Shown piece after piece: positions 19,326-27,712 of a stretch of 64,000 nt of DNA. The DNA is taken from NCBI RefSeq assembly GCF_002743335.1, contig NZ_PDZB01000005.1:1-64000 (forward strand), given 5' to 3'. The notes beneath the pieces were generated by a model, which had not been told where the DNA came from, made no database searches, and worked only from the letters and a program-made list of their open reading frames with translations. The stretch is from Sporosarcina sp. P32b. GTDB taxonomy: Bacteria > Bacillota > Bacilli > Bacillales_A > Planococcaceae. Positions within the stretch are counted from its first letter, which is position 1. The number at the start of each line of letters is the position of its first letter. The position numbers were made by a program, and so were the translations under genes.

Positions 19326-20706
19326 TACATTGACACGTAAGAAAGAAAGGTTTGTTCCAATAGAAGAAGGAAAGGTCAAGATGTATGTCTGTGGACCAAC
19401 CGTTTATAACTATATTCATATCGGTAACGCTCGTCCTGTGATTGCATTTGATACGATTCGTCGCTATTTGGAATATCGCGGATATGAAGTAAATTACGTC
19501 TCGAACTTCACGGACGTAGACGACAAAATCATTAAAGCAGCGAATGAGTTGAATGAAGAGGTCGGAGAATTAACTGAGCGTTTCATCGCCGCTTATCATG
19601 AAGATGTCAGTGCTCTTGGTTGTGAAGTAGCGACAGCGCATCCTCGCGTAACTGAACATATTGATGACATTGTGGATTTCATTCAAGTGCTTATCGATAA
19701 AGGATTTGCCTACGAATCTCAAGGAGATGTCTATTTCCGTACACGTCAATTTGAAGGGTACGGAAAACTTTCACACCAATCTATTGATGAATTAAAAGTG
19801 GGTGCACGGGTGGAAGAAAACTCAATCAAAACAGATCCTCTTGATTTCGCACTTTGGAAATCGGCAAAAGAGGGTGAAATCTCGTGGGATAGTCCGTGGG
19901 GCAAAGGTCGTCCGGGTTGGCATATCGAATGTTCGGTAATGGCCAAACAACTTCTCGGTGACACAATCGATATTCATGCAGGAGGGCAAGACTTAACATT
20001 CCCACACCATGAAAATGAAATCGCACAGTCTGAGGCGGCTACGGGTAAAACCTTCGCCAACTATTGGATGCATAATGGTTATATCAATATCGATAACGAG
20101 AAAATGTCGAAGTCTTTAGGGAATTTCATTTTAGTACATGATATTCGTAAGCAAATCGATCCGAAGGTACTTAGATTCTTTATGTTATCCGTGCACTATC
20201 GCCATCCGGTTAACTTTGCGCAAGAACTTGTGGAGAGTGCGGCAAATGGGTTGGAACGTATCCAGACAGCATACAGCAACTTGCAGCATCGTCTAACGAT
20301 TTCGGCAGACCTGGCGGAAAATTCCGAGTCATGGTTAAATAAGATTAAAGAACAAATTAATGCATTTGAGAAATCGATGGACGATGACTTCAATACGGCA
20401 AATGCAATTGCAGCCATTTTTGAACTATCCAAACAGGCGAACGTTTACTTGCTTGAGAAAAATACAGATCGTCACGTGCTCCAGCAATTCATCGATGCCT
20501 TGGATCAATTAATGGGTGTACTCGGAGTACCATTTGATAGTGCGGATGAATTAGTCGATAACGAAATTGATGCGTTGATCCAAGAGCGTCTTGACGCTCG
20601 AAAGAACCGTGATTTTGCGCGTTCGGATGAAATTCGTGATGAACTAAAAGCGCGAGGAATCATTTTAGAAGATACAGCGCAAGGCACTCGCTGGAAAAGA
20701 GGGTAA
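19306..20706 (+). CDS. cysS: Cysteinyl-tRNA synthetase
   Basis: A class I synthetase charging tRNA-Cys. The 466-residue protein has zinc-binding [16 protein letters not shown], which includes the HIGH-like motif, and the KMSKS motif in [12 protein letters not shown]. Zinc-ligand C and H residues in GWHIECS and FPHHENE are also present. The start is the ATG at 19306 ([12 protein letters not shown]), with an AAAGGGTGA ribosome site. A longer frame from 19285 lacks family support. The gene is translationally coupled to cysE and shares its T-box control. Confidence 0.97.
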   Translation: MSIQLYNTLTRKKERFVPIEEGKVKMYVCGPTVYNYIHIGNARPVIAFDTIRRYLEYRGYEVNYVSNFTDVDDKIIKAANELNEEVGELTERFIAAYHEDVSALGCEVATAHPRVTEHIDDIVDFIQVLIDKGFAYESQGDVYFRTRQFEGYGKLSHQSIDELKVGARVEENSIKTDPLDFALWKSAKEGEISWDSPWGKGRPGWHIECSVMAKQLLGDTIDIHAGGQDLTFPHHENEIAQSEAATGKTFANYWMHNGYINIDNEKMSKSLGNFILVHDIRKQIDPKVLRFFMLSVHYRHPVNFAQELVESAANGLERIQTAYSNLQHRLTISADLAENSESWLNKIKEQINAFEKSMDDDFNTANAIAAIFELSKQANVYLLEKNTDRHVLQQFIDALDQLMGVLGVPFDSADELVDNEIDALIQERLDARKNRDFARSDEIRDELKARGIILEDTAQGTRWKRG

Positions 20707-20710
20707 TGGT

Positions 20711-21130
20711 GTGGAGAATTTACGTGAAATAGACGTCAAACAGCTCAATGCACTTGCTCTTGCTTACATGGGAGATGCTGTATATGAAACGGCGGTCAGA
20801 GAGCATTTACTACGCTGTGGGCGAGTAAAACCACAAATTTTGCATAAGGAAGCTACGCGCTTTGTTTCTGCAAAAGCGCAGGCGCGAATTATCCTAACAA
20901 TGAGAGATCAACAAATTCTCACGGAAGAAGAATTGGCGGTAATGCGCCGTGGCCGCAATGCGAAAGCGGGATCCGTCCCTAAGAACACTGATGTGACAAC
21001 GTATAATTATAGCTCTGCATTCGAAGCGGTTCTCGGGTATGTACATTTATTGGATCGGCAAGAGCGTCTCGCTGAACTAATCGAGACGGCGATTCGACTG
21101 GTGGAGCATCCTGAGGAGGAGAAAGTATGA
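20711..21130 (+). CDS. mrnC: Mini-ribonuclease III
   Basis: Mini-III trims double-stranded ends of 23S rRNA precursors. The 139-residue protein consists of an RNase III catalytic domain without a double-stranded RNA-binding domain. It carries the acidic YMGDAVYE motif near the start, and the RRGRNAK and [17 protein letters not shown] segments of the family. It starts with GTG four bases after cysS and overlaps rlmB by four bases. Confidence 0.93.
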   Translation: MENLREIDVKQLNALALAYMGDAVYETAVREHLLRCGRVKPQILHKEATRFVSAKAQARIILTMRDQQILTEEELAVMRRGRNAKAGSVPKNTDVTTYNYSSAFEAVLGYVHLLDRQERLAELIETAIRLVEHPEEEKV

Positions 21131-21885
21131 CAGAGTTAGAAGTTGAGTTGATTGGTGGAAGAAACCCTGTTGTGGAGGCGTTGCGTTCAGGCAGACAACT
21201 GAATAAAATTTGGGTGGCAGAAGGCGTTAATAAAAAAAGTATCGGTGAAATTATGAAGCTAGCTAAAGAAGCGGGAGTAGTTGTGCAGACAGCGCCGAAG
21301 CAGAAACTAGATGGTATGACAGATCTGAGTCACCAAGGGATTCTCGCTTCGGTTGCTGCTTATGATTATGCGGAGCTGGAGGACTTATTTGCAATTGCTA
21401 AAGAGAGACAAGAAGATCCCTTCTTCATCATTCTTGATGAGCTAGAAGATCCGCATAACTTGGGATCTATCTTACGAACAGCTGATGCTTCAGGGGTTCA
21501 TGGCATTATCATTCCGAAGAGACGTGCTGTTGGTTTGACAGGTGTAGTGGCGAAAGCGTCAACAGGTGCGATTGAACATATACCGGTTGTGCGCGTGAAC
21601 AATTTGTCTCAAACTGTGGACGAGCTTAAGAAACAAGGGGTTTGGATTGCGGGAACAGATGCATCCAACTCCACGGATTATCGCCATATGGATGCTACGT
21701 TACCTTTAGCTGTCATTATTGGTAGTGAAGGAAAAGGAATGTCACGCATTTTACGTGAGAGATGCGATTTCCTTTATAGTTTGCCGATGGTTGGAAAAGT
21801 TACATCTTTAAATGCTTCGGTAGCGGCAGCGTTGTTGATGTATGAAGTTCTACGAAAGCGTCAATCCGCTCAGGCTACATCATGA
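21127..21885 (+). CDS. rlmB: 23S rRNA (guanosine-2'-O)-methyltransferase RlmB-like (SpoU/TrmH family)
   Basis: The 252-residue SPOUT methyltransferase has an N-terminal L30e-like substrate domain (about 1-80). The three knot motifs are [30 protein letters not shown] and [14 protein letters not shown]. The family modifies the 2'-OH of a guanosine in 23S rRNA; the exact site here is inferred. It overlaps both neighbours by four bases, linking RNase III-like processing, methylation and the NYN ribonuclease in one translation unit. Confidence 0.92.
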   Translation: MTELEVELIGGRNPVVEALRSGRQLNKIWVAEGVNKKSIGEIMKLAKEAGVVVQTAPKQKLDGMTDLSHQGILASVAAYDYAELEDLFAIAKERQEDPFFIILDELEDPHNLGSILRTADASGVHGIIIPKRRAVGLTGVVAKASTGAIEHIPVVRVNNLSQTVDELKKQGVWIAGTDASNSTDYRHMDATLPLAVIIGSEGKGMSRILRERCDFLYSLPMVGKVTSLNASVAAALLMYEVLRKRQSAQATS

Positions 21886-22397
21886 AGAAAGATGTGCTGC
21901 TCGTTGATGGATACAACATCATCGGTGCGTGGCCTGAACTGCAACAACTGAAACAAGAAGATTTTGCGCAAGCGCGTGATCGACTCATCGAGCGGATGGC
22001 GGAATTCCAGGCGAACAGGGGATGGCGTGTTATCGTGATATTTGATGCCCACTTAGTACCGGGTATCGAAAAACGAAAAAAACAATACCGCGTGGAAGTC
22101 GTCTTTACAAGAGAGAACGAAACAGCGGATGAACGGATTGAAAAATTGGTATCCGAATTATCCAATCGCTTGACGCAAATTCATGTAGCTACTTCCGATC
22201 TTGTAGAACAATGGGTAGTGTTTGCCCAAGGTGCGCTTCGTATCTCTGCACGAGAGTTGGAAATTGCTATGAAAGAAGTGGATCGTGTAATTGCGCAAAG
22301 GTTAAAAAAGTCATTAGAACAACGCCCTCTATCAAAAATTCCTCTGACGGATGAAGTGGCAGCGGAATTCGAAAAAATGAGACGTGGTGGAAAATGA
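21882..22397 (+). CDS. rae1: NYN-domain ribosome-associated endoribonuclease (YacP/Rae1)
   Basis: The 171-residue protein is a PIN-like NYN nuclease. It has LLVDGYNIIGAWPEL at the N-terminus with the first catalytic Asp, the VIFDAHLVPG strand and a VATSDLVEQW block. Its B. subtilis relative Rae1 cleaves certain mRNAs inside the ribosome A site. The last bases overlap rlmB by four. The sigH promoter starts five bases after the stop. Confidence 0.9.
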   Translation: MKKDVLLVDGYNIIGAWPELQQLKQEDFAQARDRLIERMAEFQANRGWRVIVIFDAHLVPGIEKRKKQYRVEVVFTRENETADERIEKLVSELSNRLTQIHVATSDLVEQWVVFAQGALRISARELEIAMKEVDRVIAQRLKKSLEQRPLSKIPLTDEVAAEFEKMRRGGK

Positions 22398-22401
22398 GTA
22401 G

Positions 22402-22430
22402 TTGACGTGGAAAATTACCGCGTCTATACT
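22402..22430 (+). promoter_or_regulatory. sigH promoter
   Basis: TTGACG (22402-22407) and TATACT (22425-22430) are spaced by exactly 17 bases, a SigA-type promoter starting five bases after the yacP stop. I see no clear AbrB or other operator. Confidence 0.8.
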
Positions 22431-22479
22431 GACATATAAAACCAATTAGTACTCTGGGGTGGAGAGGTTGGTGCGGGAC

Positions 22480-23118
22480 ATGGAAAATGTTAAGAGTAAA
22501 AACGAATTTTCTAAACTAACTGATGAAGAGATGGTGGAATTGATCCATCTAGGGAATTCGGATGTATTAGATCATTTAATTACTAAATTTCAGCCGATTG
22601 TTCGAATGAAAGCAAGAACATATTTCATTATTGGTGGAGATCGTGAAGATATTATGCAAGAAGGAATGATCGGCCTCTATAAAGCGATACGTGATTTCCG
22701 TCCTGATAGATTGAGCTCATTTAAAGTCTTCGCGGAGCTGTGTATTACGCGACAAATTATTACAGCTATCAAAACTGCTACGCGCCAAAAACATATTCCG
22801 CTTAATACGTCTATTTCGTTGGACAAGCCGATGTACGATGAAGATCAAGAGCGAACGTTGCTGGATATTATATCGGGCTCTACATTAGATGACCCGGAAG
22901 ACTTGATAATCCATAAAGAAAACTTTACATTCATGGAAGAAGAGATGAATAAAGTGTTGAGTGGATTGGAAAAAGAAGTATTAACATTGTACTTAGAAGG
23001 TCAATCCTATCGCGAAATTTCTGAAGTGCTGAATCGTCAAGTGAAATCGATAGATAATGCTTTGCAACGGATAAAACGCAAACTGGAACACTCGATGGCA
23101 ATGGATCTGGTACGCTAA
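22480..23118 (+). CDS. sigH: RNA polymerase sigma-H factor (Spo0H)
   Basis: SigH directs transcription of early sporulation and transition-state genes. The protein shows sigma region 2 (DREDIMQEGMIGLYKAIRDF, then LCITRQIITAIKTATRQK) and a region 4 helix-turn-helix (YREISEVLNRQVKSIDNALQ). The frame is open from a GTG at 22459, but GGAGAGG at 22461-22467 is the ribosome site. The start is therefore the GTG at 22471 or, preferred, the ATG at 22480 (212 residues). Its presence suggests a sporulating or competence-capable lineage. Confidence 0.95.
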   Translation: MENVKSKNEFSKLTDEEMVELIHLGNSDVLDHLITKFQPIVRMKARTYFIIGGDREDIMQEGMIGLYKAIRDFRPDRLSSFKVFAELCITRQIITAIKTATRQKHIPLNTSISLDKPMYDEDQERTLLDIISGSTLDDPEDLIIHKENFTFMEEEMNKVLSGLEKEVLTLYLEGQSYREISEVLNRQVKSIDNALQRIKRKLEHSMAMDLVR

Positions 23119-23134
23119 ACATATCGAAAGTAAA

Positions 23135-23163
23135 TTGACATGTCGCTGGTTAAATGGTACTCT
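23135..23163 (+). promoter_or_regulatory. Possible promoter of rpmG-secE
   Basis: TTGACA (23135-23140) and a weaker TACTCT (23158-23163) are spaced by 17 bases. Confidence 0.45.
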
Positions 23164-23199
23164 TTAGCAAGACTATTGTCTTGAATTAGGTGAATTGAA

Positions 23200-23349
23200 A
23201 TGTCAAAAAAAATAACTTTAAGCTGTGAGATATGTGGTTCGCGAAACTATTCTTTACCTGCCGGCAACAACAGCCGTGAGGGAAGAATGAGTATAAAAAA
23301 GTTTTGCAGTCATTGCAATGCGCATACATTGCATAAGCAAACCATTTGA
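23200..23349 (+). CDS. rpmG: Ribosomal protein L33, zinc-binding form
   Basis: A 49-residue protein with two CxxC pairs, C9/C12 and C36/C39, and the basic body of L33, a 50S protein near the E site. The four cysteines make it the zinc-containing form; many Bacillales carry a second, zinc-free copy elsewhere. It sits in its usual place between sigH and secE. Start is ATG after TTAGGTGAA. Confidence 0.93.
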   Translation: MSKKITLSCEICGSRNYSLPAGNNSREGRMSIKKFCSHCNAHTLHKQTI

Positions 23350-23406
23350 CCAGTTACATAGAGTTCGTGTTCAGAACGCTATGTCATTCGGAAGGGTTGG
23401 AGAAGA

Positions 23407-23592
23407 ATGGGCAAGATTACCGATTTTTTGAAAAAAGTCGTTTCGGAAATGCGGAAAGTCAGCTGGCCGAAACGTAAAGAATTAACGAAGTATACTGTAG
23501 TCGTTATTTCGACGGTCATATTCATGGCTGTCTATTTCTTCGTAGTGGATCTAGGTATCTCTGGAGTAATGAAATGGTATACAGGTCTTTAA
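23407..23592 (+). CDS. secE: Protein translocase subunit SecE
   Basis: SecE clamps SecY in the membrane translocon. The 61-residue protein has the amphipathic surface helix with the conserved EMRKVSWPKRKE motif and one C-terminal transmembrane helix (about 29-50), the minimal Gram-positive form. GGAAGGGTTGGAG precedes the ATG. A terminator follows within 60 bases. Confidence 0.96.
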   Translation: MGKITDFLKKVVSEMRKVSWPKRKELTKYTVVVISTVIFMAVYFFVVDLGISGVMKWYTGL

Positions 23593-23621
23593 TAAAGAAA
23601 GTATGAATAGCGTGAGAATAT

Positions 23622-23649
23622 CCCGTTTTGATGAATAAACGGGTTTTTT
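23622..23649 (+). terminator. Terminator between secE and nusG
   Basis: CCCGTTT (23622-23628) pairs with AAACGGG (23637-23643) and six T follow. It separates, fully or partly, secE from nusG. Confidence 0.8.
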
Positions 23650-23693
23650 CAGCTTTAATTTAAGGGAGGGACGGACGCGCAGTCCTCAATGTC

Positions 23694-24236
23694 ATGGAAA
23701 TGGATAAAAATTGGTATGTTGTGCATACGTACTCGGGGTATGAGAACAAAGTAAAGGCAAATCTTGAAAAACGTGTCGAGACAATGGGCATGTCAGATAA
23801 GATATTCCGTGTAGTCATTCCGGAAGAAGAAGAGACAGATATTAAAGATGGTAAAAAGAAAACGGTTATGCGTAAAACGTTCCCAGGTTATGTTTTGGTT
23901 GAATTGATCATGACAGATGACTCTTGGTATGTTGTTCGTAATACGCCGGGTGTTACTGGATTTATCGGTTCATCAGGTGGCGGAGCGAAGCCTACCCCGT
24001 TGTTGCCGGAAGAAGTAGAGTTCATCCTGAAACAAATGGGTATGAAAGAACAACGCGTAGATATCGATTTCGGAGTGGGTGAAAGTGTAACGGTGCTTGA
24101 AGGGCCGTTTGCTCACTTTGAAGGTAAAGTGGAAGAGATAGAAATGGATAAAGGCAAAGTCGTTGTAAGTGTTGATATGTTTGGACGCGAAACGAAGATG
24201 GAGCTTTCATTCGACCAAGTAGAAAAAATGGATTGA
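23694..24236 (+). CDS. nusG: Transcription elongation/termination factor NusG
   Basis: NusG binds RNA polymerase and couples elongation to pausing, termination and translation. The 180-residue protein has the NGN domain (WYVVHTYSGYENKVK near the start) and a C-terminal KOW domain (about 127-178, VTVLEGPFAHFEGKV). The start may be the ATG at 23694 or 23700. The only strong ribosome site, AAGGGAGGG, ends at 23670, 23 bases upstream; a small hairpin (GGAC/GTCC, 23673-23685) between them would shorten the effective distance to about ten bases. Confidence 0.96.
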   Translation: MEMDKNWYVVHTYSGYENKVKANLEKRVETMGMSDKIFRVVIPEEEETDIKDGKKKTVMRKTFPGYVLVELIMTDDSWYVVRNTPGVTGFIGSSGGGAKPTPLLPEEVEFILKQMGMKEQRVDIDFGVGESVTVLEGPFAHFEGKVEEIEMDKGKVVVSVDMFGRETKMELSFDQVEKMD

Positions 24237-24257
24237 TGGGTAATGGGAATTTTCCGC

Positions 24258-24286
24258 TTGCCAAATCTGTGTAATGGTGGTATCAT
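24258..24286 (+). promoter_or_regulatory. rplK promoter
   Basis: TTGCCA (24258-24263) and TATCAT (24281-24286) are separated by 17 bases, in the nusG-rplK gap. Confidence 0.65.
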
Positions 24287-24355
24287 TTCAAAGGTCAGAC
24301 TTAGTCTGTACGGATTAACCAATTCTACCGACATCGTCGGCAGGCACATATTTGA

Positions 24356-24381
24356 GTGGGAGGGGCAACCCAATTACCACA
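24356..24381 (+). promoter_or_regulatory. Hairpin motif before rplK, probable L1 regulatory site
   Basis: GTGG-GA-GGGG-CAA-CCC-AATTA-CCAC-A forms an outer GTGG/CCAC helix and an inner GGG/CCC helix around an asymmetric loop. It lies 10 bases before the ribosome site. A closely similar motif stands before rplA (24907-24934). L1 is known to control the L11-L1 operon in other bacteria by binding its mRNA; that this is the site here is inference. Confidence 0.5.
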
Positions 24382-24406
24382 TCACGGACTTAAGGAGGTG
24401 TGTCTC

Positions 24407-24832
24407 GTGGCTAAAAAAGTTACTAAAGTAGTGAAATTGCAAATTCCAGCTGGTAAAGCAAATCCAGCACCACCAGTAGGGCCGGCATTAGGTCAAGCAG
24501 GTGTTAACATTATGGGATTCTGTAAAGAATTTAACGCTCGTACAGCAGATCAAGCTGGTCTTATTATTCCAGTTGAAATCTCAGTATTCGAGGACCGTTC
24601 ATTTACATTTATCACAAAAACTCCGCCAGCAGCAGTATTGCTGAAGGTTGCAGCAAACGTTCAAAAGGGTTCAGGTGAGCCTAATAAAAACAAAGTTGCT
24701 ACAGTTAAGCGTGATAAAGTTAGAGAAATCGCAGAACAAAAGATGCCAGACTTAAACGCGGCGTCAGTTGAAGCGGCGATGGCAATGGTCGAAGGTACTG
24801 CTCGCAGTATGGGATTCAAAATCGAAGACTGA
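24407..24832 (+). CDS. rplK: Ribosomal protein L11
   Basis: L11 forms the base of the GTPase-associated stalk of the 50S subunit. The 141-residue protein has the [20 protein letters not shown]-terminal block and the C-terminal rRNA-binding domain ([14 protein letters not shown]). The start is GTG at 24407, seven bases after AAGGAGGTG. An in-frame GTG at 24356 lies in the leader hairpin and is rejected. It heads the L11-L1 pair. Confidence 0.97.
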   Translation: MAKKVTKVVKLQIPAGKANPAPPVGPALGQAGVNIMGFCKEFNARTADQAGLIIPVEISVFEDRSFTFITKTPPAAVLLKVAANVQKGSGEPNKNKVATVKRDKVREIAEQKMPDLNAASVEAAMAMVEGTARSMGFKIED

Positions 24833-24906
24833 TTTTGGTTTTTCATAATACAGCAATTGTTTCAAGGTGAAGGCTGCGGTCGAATGTGATTCGCGGCCTT
24901 CATTAA

Positions 24907-24934
24907 GTGGGAGGTTTAATCCGTTAAAACCACA
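24907..24934 (+). promoter_or_regulatory. Hairpin motif before rplA, twin of the rplK site
   Basis: GTGG-GA-GG ... CC ... CCAC-A has the same outer helix, the same GA on the 5' side and an A-rich 3' side. It is followed by the rplA ribosome site (GAGGAGG). Confidence 0.45.
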
Positions 24935-24953
24935 AATGAGGAGGAAAATTCTG

Positions 24954-25655
24954 ATGGCTAAAAGAGGTAAAAAATTCGTAGATGCAGCGAAGCTTGTAGA
25001 TCGTACTGCTACGTACACTGCGAAAGAAGCAATTGAACTTGCTAAAAAGACAACTACTACTAATTTTGATGCAACAGTTGAAGTAGCTTTCCGTCTTGGT
25101 ATTGATACTCGTAAAAATGATCAGCAAATCCGTGGAGCGGTAGTTCTTCCAAACGGTACTGGTAAAACTCAGCGTGTATTAGTATTCGCTAAAGGCGAAA
25201 AAGTTAAAGAAGCAGAAGCTGCAGGCGCGGACTACGTAGGCGACGCAGAACTAATTGCTAAAATTCAACAAGGTTGGTTCGATTTCGACGTAATCGTTGC
25301 TACACCTGACATGATGGGCGAAGTTGGTAAGATCGGTCGCGTTCTTGGACCAAAAGGTCTTATGCCGAACCCGAAAACAGGTACTGTAACATTCGACGTA
25401 ACAAAGGCTATTGAAGAAATCAAAGCAGGTAAAGTTGAATACCGCGCGGACAAAGCTGGAATTATCCACGCTCCGATCGGGAAAGCATCTTTCACTAACG
25501 AGAAGTTGGAAGAAAACTTCTTGACTATCTTTGAAACGATTCAAAAAGCTAAACCAGCTTCATCAAAAGGAACATTCATGAAATCGGTAAACGTTACGAC
25601 AACTATGGGTCCTGCTGTTAAAGTAGATCCGTCAAGCGTTGCTGTTAAAAAATAA
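24954..25655 (+). CDS. rplA: Ribosomal protein L1
   Basis: L1 forms the mobile L1 stalk at the E site. The 233-residue protein has [17 protein letters not shown] at its N-terminus and the signature [15 protein letters not shown]. The ATG at 24954 follows GAGGAGGAAAATTCTG; the frame is open from 24867, but that region holds the hairpin motif and has no family support. L1 is the likely autoregulator of rplK-rplA. The rplJ promoter begins at the base after the stop. Confidence 0.97.
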   Translation: MAKRGKKFVDAAKLVDRTATYTAKEAIELAKKTTTTNFDATVEVAFRLGIDTRKNDQQIRGAVVLPNGTGKTQRVLVFAKGEKVKEAEAAGADYVGDAELIAKIQQGWFDFDVIVATPDMMGEVGKIGRVLGPKGLMPNPKTGTVTFDVTKAIEEIKAGKVEYRADKAGIIHAPIGKASFTNEKLEENFLTIFETIQKAKPASSKGTFMKSVNVTTTMGPAVKVDPSSVAVKK

Positions 25656-25684
25656 TTGACAAGCATAAAGTGATCTGTTAAGAT
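25656..25684 (+). promoter_or_regulatory. rplJ-rplL promoter
   Basis: TTGACA (25656-25661) and TAAGAT (25679-25684) are separated by 17 bases, starting directly after the rplA stop. Confidence 0.85.
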
Positions 25685-25824
25685 TACGCTTGTTATGATG
25701 ATAACCATTTGTACCGAAGACAGCAGGTGTGGCTTGCCACTTAATGCTCCTGCCGAGGACAAGACGCTCTTTTTTAAAGATGACGACTTTTCTGCCCTCA
25801 TGTCTTAGACATTGAGGGCTTTTT
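25685..25824 (+). promoter_or_regulatory. L10 leader with attenuator
   Basis: ACCGAAGACAGCAGGTG ... CCTGCCGAGG is the conserved core of the Firmicutes L10 leader, which binds the L10-L12 complex. A hairpin GCCCTCATGTC/GACATTGAGGGC (25794-25819) followed by five T is the attenuator. It tunes rplJ-rplL expression to free L10. Confidence 0.9.
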
Positions 25825-25864
25825 ATATCGGTATAAGTGACCCTAATTACCAGGAGGTGTCAAC

Positions 25865-26365
25865 ATGAGCAAAATTTTAGAAGCTAAACAAGCGGTCGTA
25901 TCGGAAGTCGCTGAGAAGTTGCAATCAGCAGCATCTGTAGTGGTTGTCGATTACCGTGGTCTAACGGTTTCACAAGTAACAGAATTGCGTAAACAACTAC
26001 GTGAAGCGGGCATCGAGTTCAAAGTTTATAAAAACTCTATGGTGCGTCGTGCGACAGTAGTTGCAGGACTAGAAAGTTTGAACGAAAACCTTACAGGTCC
26101 AAACGCTATCGCTTTCTCTACAGAAGACGTAGTAGCGCCAGCTAAAATCTTAAATGATTTCGCTAAAAAGAATGAAAAGCTTGAAATTAAAGCAGGTGTG
26201 ATCGAAGGAAACGTCGCATCAGCTGAAGAAATGAAAGCATTGGCTACTCTACCGTCTCGCGATGGTCTATTGTCTATGCTACTCAGCGTTCTTCAAGCGC
26301 CAGTACGAAACTTTGCACTTGCTACAAAAGCAGTTGCAGAACAAAAAGAAGAGCAAGGTGCTTAA
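25865..26365 (+). CDS. rplJ: Ribosomal protein L10
   Basis: L10 anchors the L7/L12 dimers to the 50S stalk. The 166-residue protein has the globular rRNA-binding domain ([18 protein letters not shown] near the start) and the C-terminal helix that holds L12. It follows its autoregulatory leader and a CAGGAGGTG ribosome site, and precedes rplL by 67 bases. Confidence 0.97.
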   Translation: MSKILEAKQAVVSEVAEKLQSAASVVVVDYRGLTVSQVTELRKQLREAGIEFKVYKNSMVRRATVVAGLESLNENLTGPNAIAFSTEDVVAPAKILNDFAKKNEKLEIKAGVIEGNVASAEEMKALATLPSRDGLLSMLLSVLQAPVRNFALATKAVAEQKEEQGA

Positions 26366-26432
26366 TTTCGCATTTTGACTATGACCGGAAAAAACTAGCC
26401 GGTTAAATACAACTTTCCAGGAGGAACTTAAA

Positions 26433-26792
26433 ATGACTAACGCACAAATTTTAGACGCAATCAAAGAAATGACAGTTCTTGAACTAAACGACCTTGTTAA
26501 AGCAATCGAAGAAGAATTCGGCGTAACAGCAGCAGCACCAGTTGCAGCAGCCGGAGCAGTTGCAGAAGCAGCTGAAGAGCAAACTGAATTCGACGTAATC
26601 CTTGCATCAGCTGGAGATCAGAAGATCAAAGTTATCAAAGCTGTTCGTGAAATCACTGGCCTAGGATTGAAAGAAGCTAAAGCTCTTGTAGACGAAGCTC
26701 CTAAAGCTGTTAAAGAAGCAGCAACTAAAGAAGAAGCAGAAGAAATGAAAGCTAAACTTGAAGAAGTTGGCGCATCTGTAGAAGTTAAGTAA
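26433..26792 (+). CDS. rplL: Ribosomal protein L7/L12
   Basis: L12 recruits translation factors to the ribosome. The 119-residue protein has the N-terminal dimerisation domain, an alanine-rich flexible hinge (about 34-50), and the C-terminal factor-binding domain ([20 protein letters not shown]). The AGGAGG ribosome site and a strong terminator after the gene define the end of this operon. Confidence 0.98.
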   Translation: MTNAQILDAIKEMTVLELNDLVKAIEEEFGVTAAAPVAAAGAVAEAAEEQTEFDVILASAGDQKIKVIKAVREITGLGLKEAKALVDEAPKAVKEAATKEEAEEMKAKLEEVGASVEVK

Positions 26793-26809
26793 TTTCTACT
26801 TCCCTGAGA

Positions 26810-26838
26810 AAAGCCCGTCTATTTGACGGGCTTTTTTC
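26810..26838 (+). terminator. Terminator after rplL
   Basis: AAAGCCCGTC (26810-26819) pairs with GACGGGCTTT (26825-26834) and the T-run continues. Confidence 0.95.
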
Positions 26839-26879
26839 TTCATATACAGATATTGTAACTCTACGCAGGAGGTGTATGT

Positions 26880-27482
26880 ATGGGAGAGCATTATTACTCA
26901 AAAACCCCACAAGTTTCAAGTGCCCCCAAGCAATGGAAGGCTGAGATTCGTAACAAAGTCTTTTCATTCACAACAGATGCTGGTGTATTCAGTAAAGGTA
27001 GTATAGATGAAGGATCAAAATTGCTAGCTGAAACGTTTAAAGAACCATCCATTGGGGGAGACTTCTTGGAAATAGGTTGCGGCTATGGACCGATTGCGTT
27101 GTCTATTGCATCGGATTTCCCTGAACGGCTTGTCCATATGGTTGACGTGAACGAGCGCGCGTTGGCTCTTTCTAAAACTAATGCCCAGCAAAACCAGATC
27201 ACTAATATACAAATTTATGAAAGTAGTGGAGTCGATCATGTCCGATCAAATGACTTTGCTGCAATTATAACAAATCCTCCCATAAGAGCGGGTAAGCAAA
27301 CGGTCTTTTCATTCTACGACGGTGCTTATGAAAAAATGGCTTCAGGTGGAGAACTATGGGTTGTCATTCAAAAGAAACAAGGAGCTCCATCTACGATGGA
27401 TTACTTGAAGAAGTTGTTTGGTAACGTGGATACGGTTGCCAAGAAAAAAGGCTACTTTATTTTGGTGGCTAAAAAAGATTGA
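26880..27482 (+). CDS. ybxB: Class I SAM-dependent methyltransferase, RsmC-like (YbxB)
   Basis: The 200-residue protein matches the YbxB family, related to 16S rRNA guanine-N2 methyltransferase RsmC. It has the SAM-binding motif FLEIGCGYGPIALSIA, the acidic HMVDVNERAL strand and the catalytic TNPPIRAG motif. It lacks the extra N-terminal domain of E. coli RsmC. Its place between rplL and rpoB is conserved in Bacillales. The rRNA target is inferred from the family. Confidence 0.88.
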   Translation: MGEHYYSKTPQVSSAPKQWKAEIRNKVFSFTTDAGVFSKGSIDEGSKLLAETFKEPSIGGDFLEIGCGYGPIALSIASDFPERLVHMVDVNERALALSKTNAQQNQITNIQIYESSGVDHVRSNDFAAIITNPPIRAGKQTVFSFYDGAYEKMASGGELWVVIQKKQGAPSTMDYLKKLFGNVDTVAKKKGYFILVAKKD

Positions 27483-27605
27483 CAGGATCAATTTCATGTA
27501 GTAGCATTATTAAATGCATAAATATTTATATTGCAGCTGTATGCCCTTTTGTGTGATGTAGTAGAGGAAAAGGTATATTGATGTTTGGATAAAGATTGTG
27601 AAATC

Positions 27606-27646
27606 GAAAATGAGCTCTTGTCGGAACTCGTTTTCTTTTTGTTTTT
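27606..27646 (+). terminator. Terminator or attenuator before rpoB
   Basis: GAAAATGAG (27606-27614) pairs with CTCGTTTTC (27627-27635), followed by TTTTTGTTTTTT. It lies about 70 bases before the rpoB start and may end ybxB transcripts or act as an attenuator for rpoBC. Confidence 0.65.
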
Positions 27647-27712
27647 TCGAAGTCACAGCGGAATTTCTGATTTTGCAAAAAACTAATATTGTCTTAATGA
27701 GGGGTGAATGAG

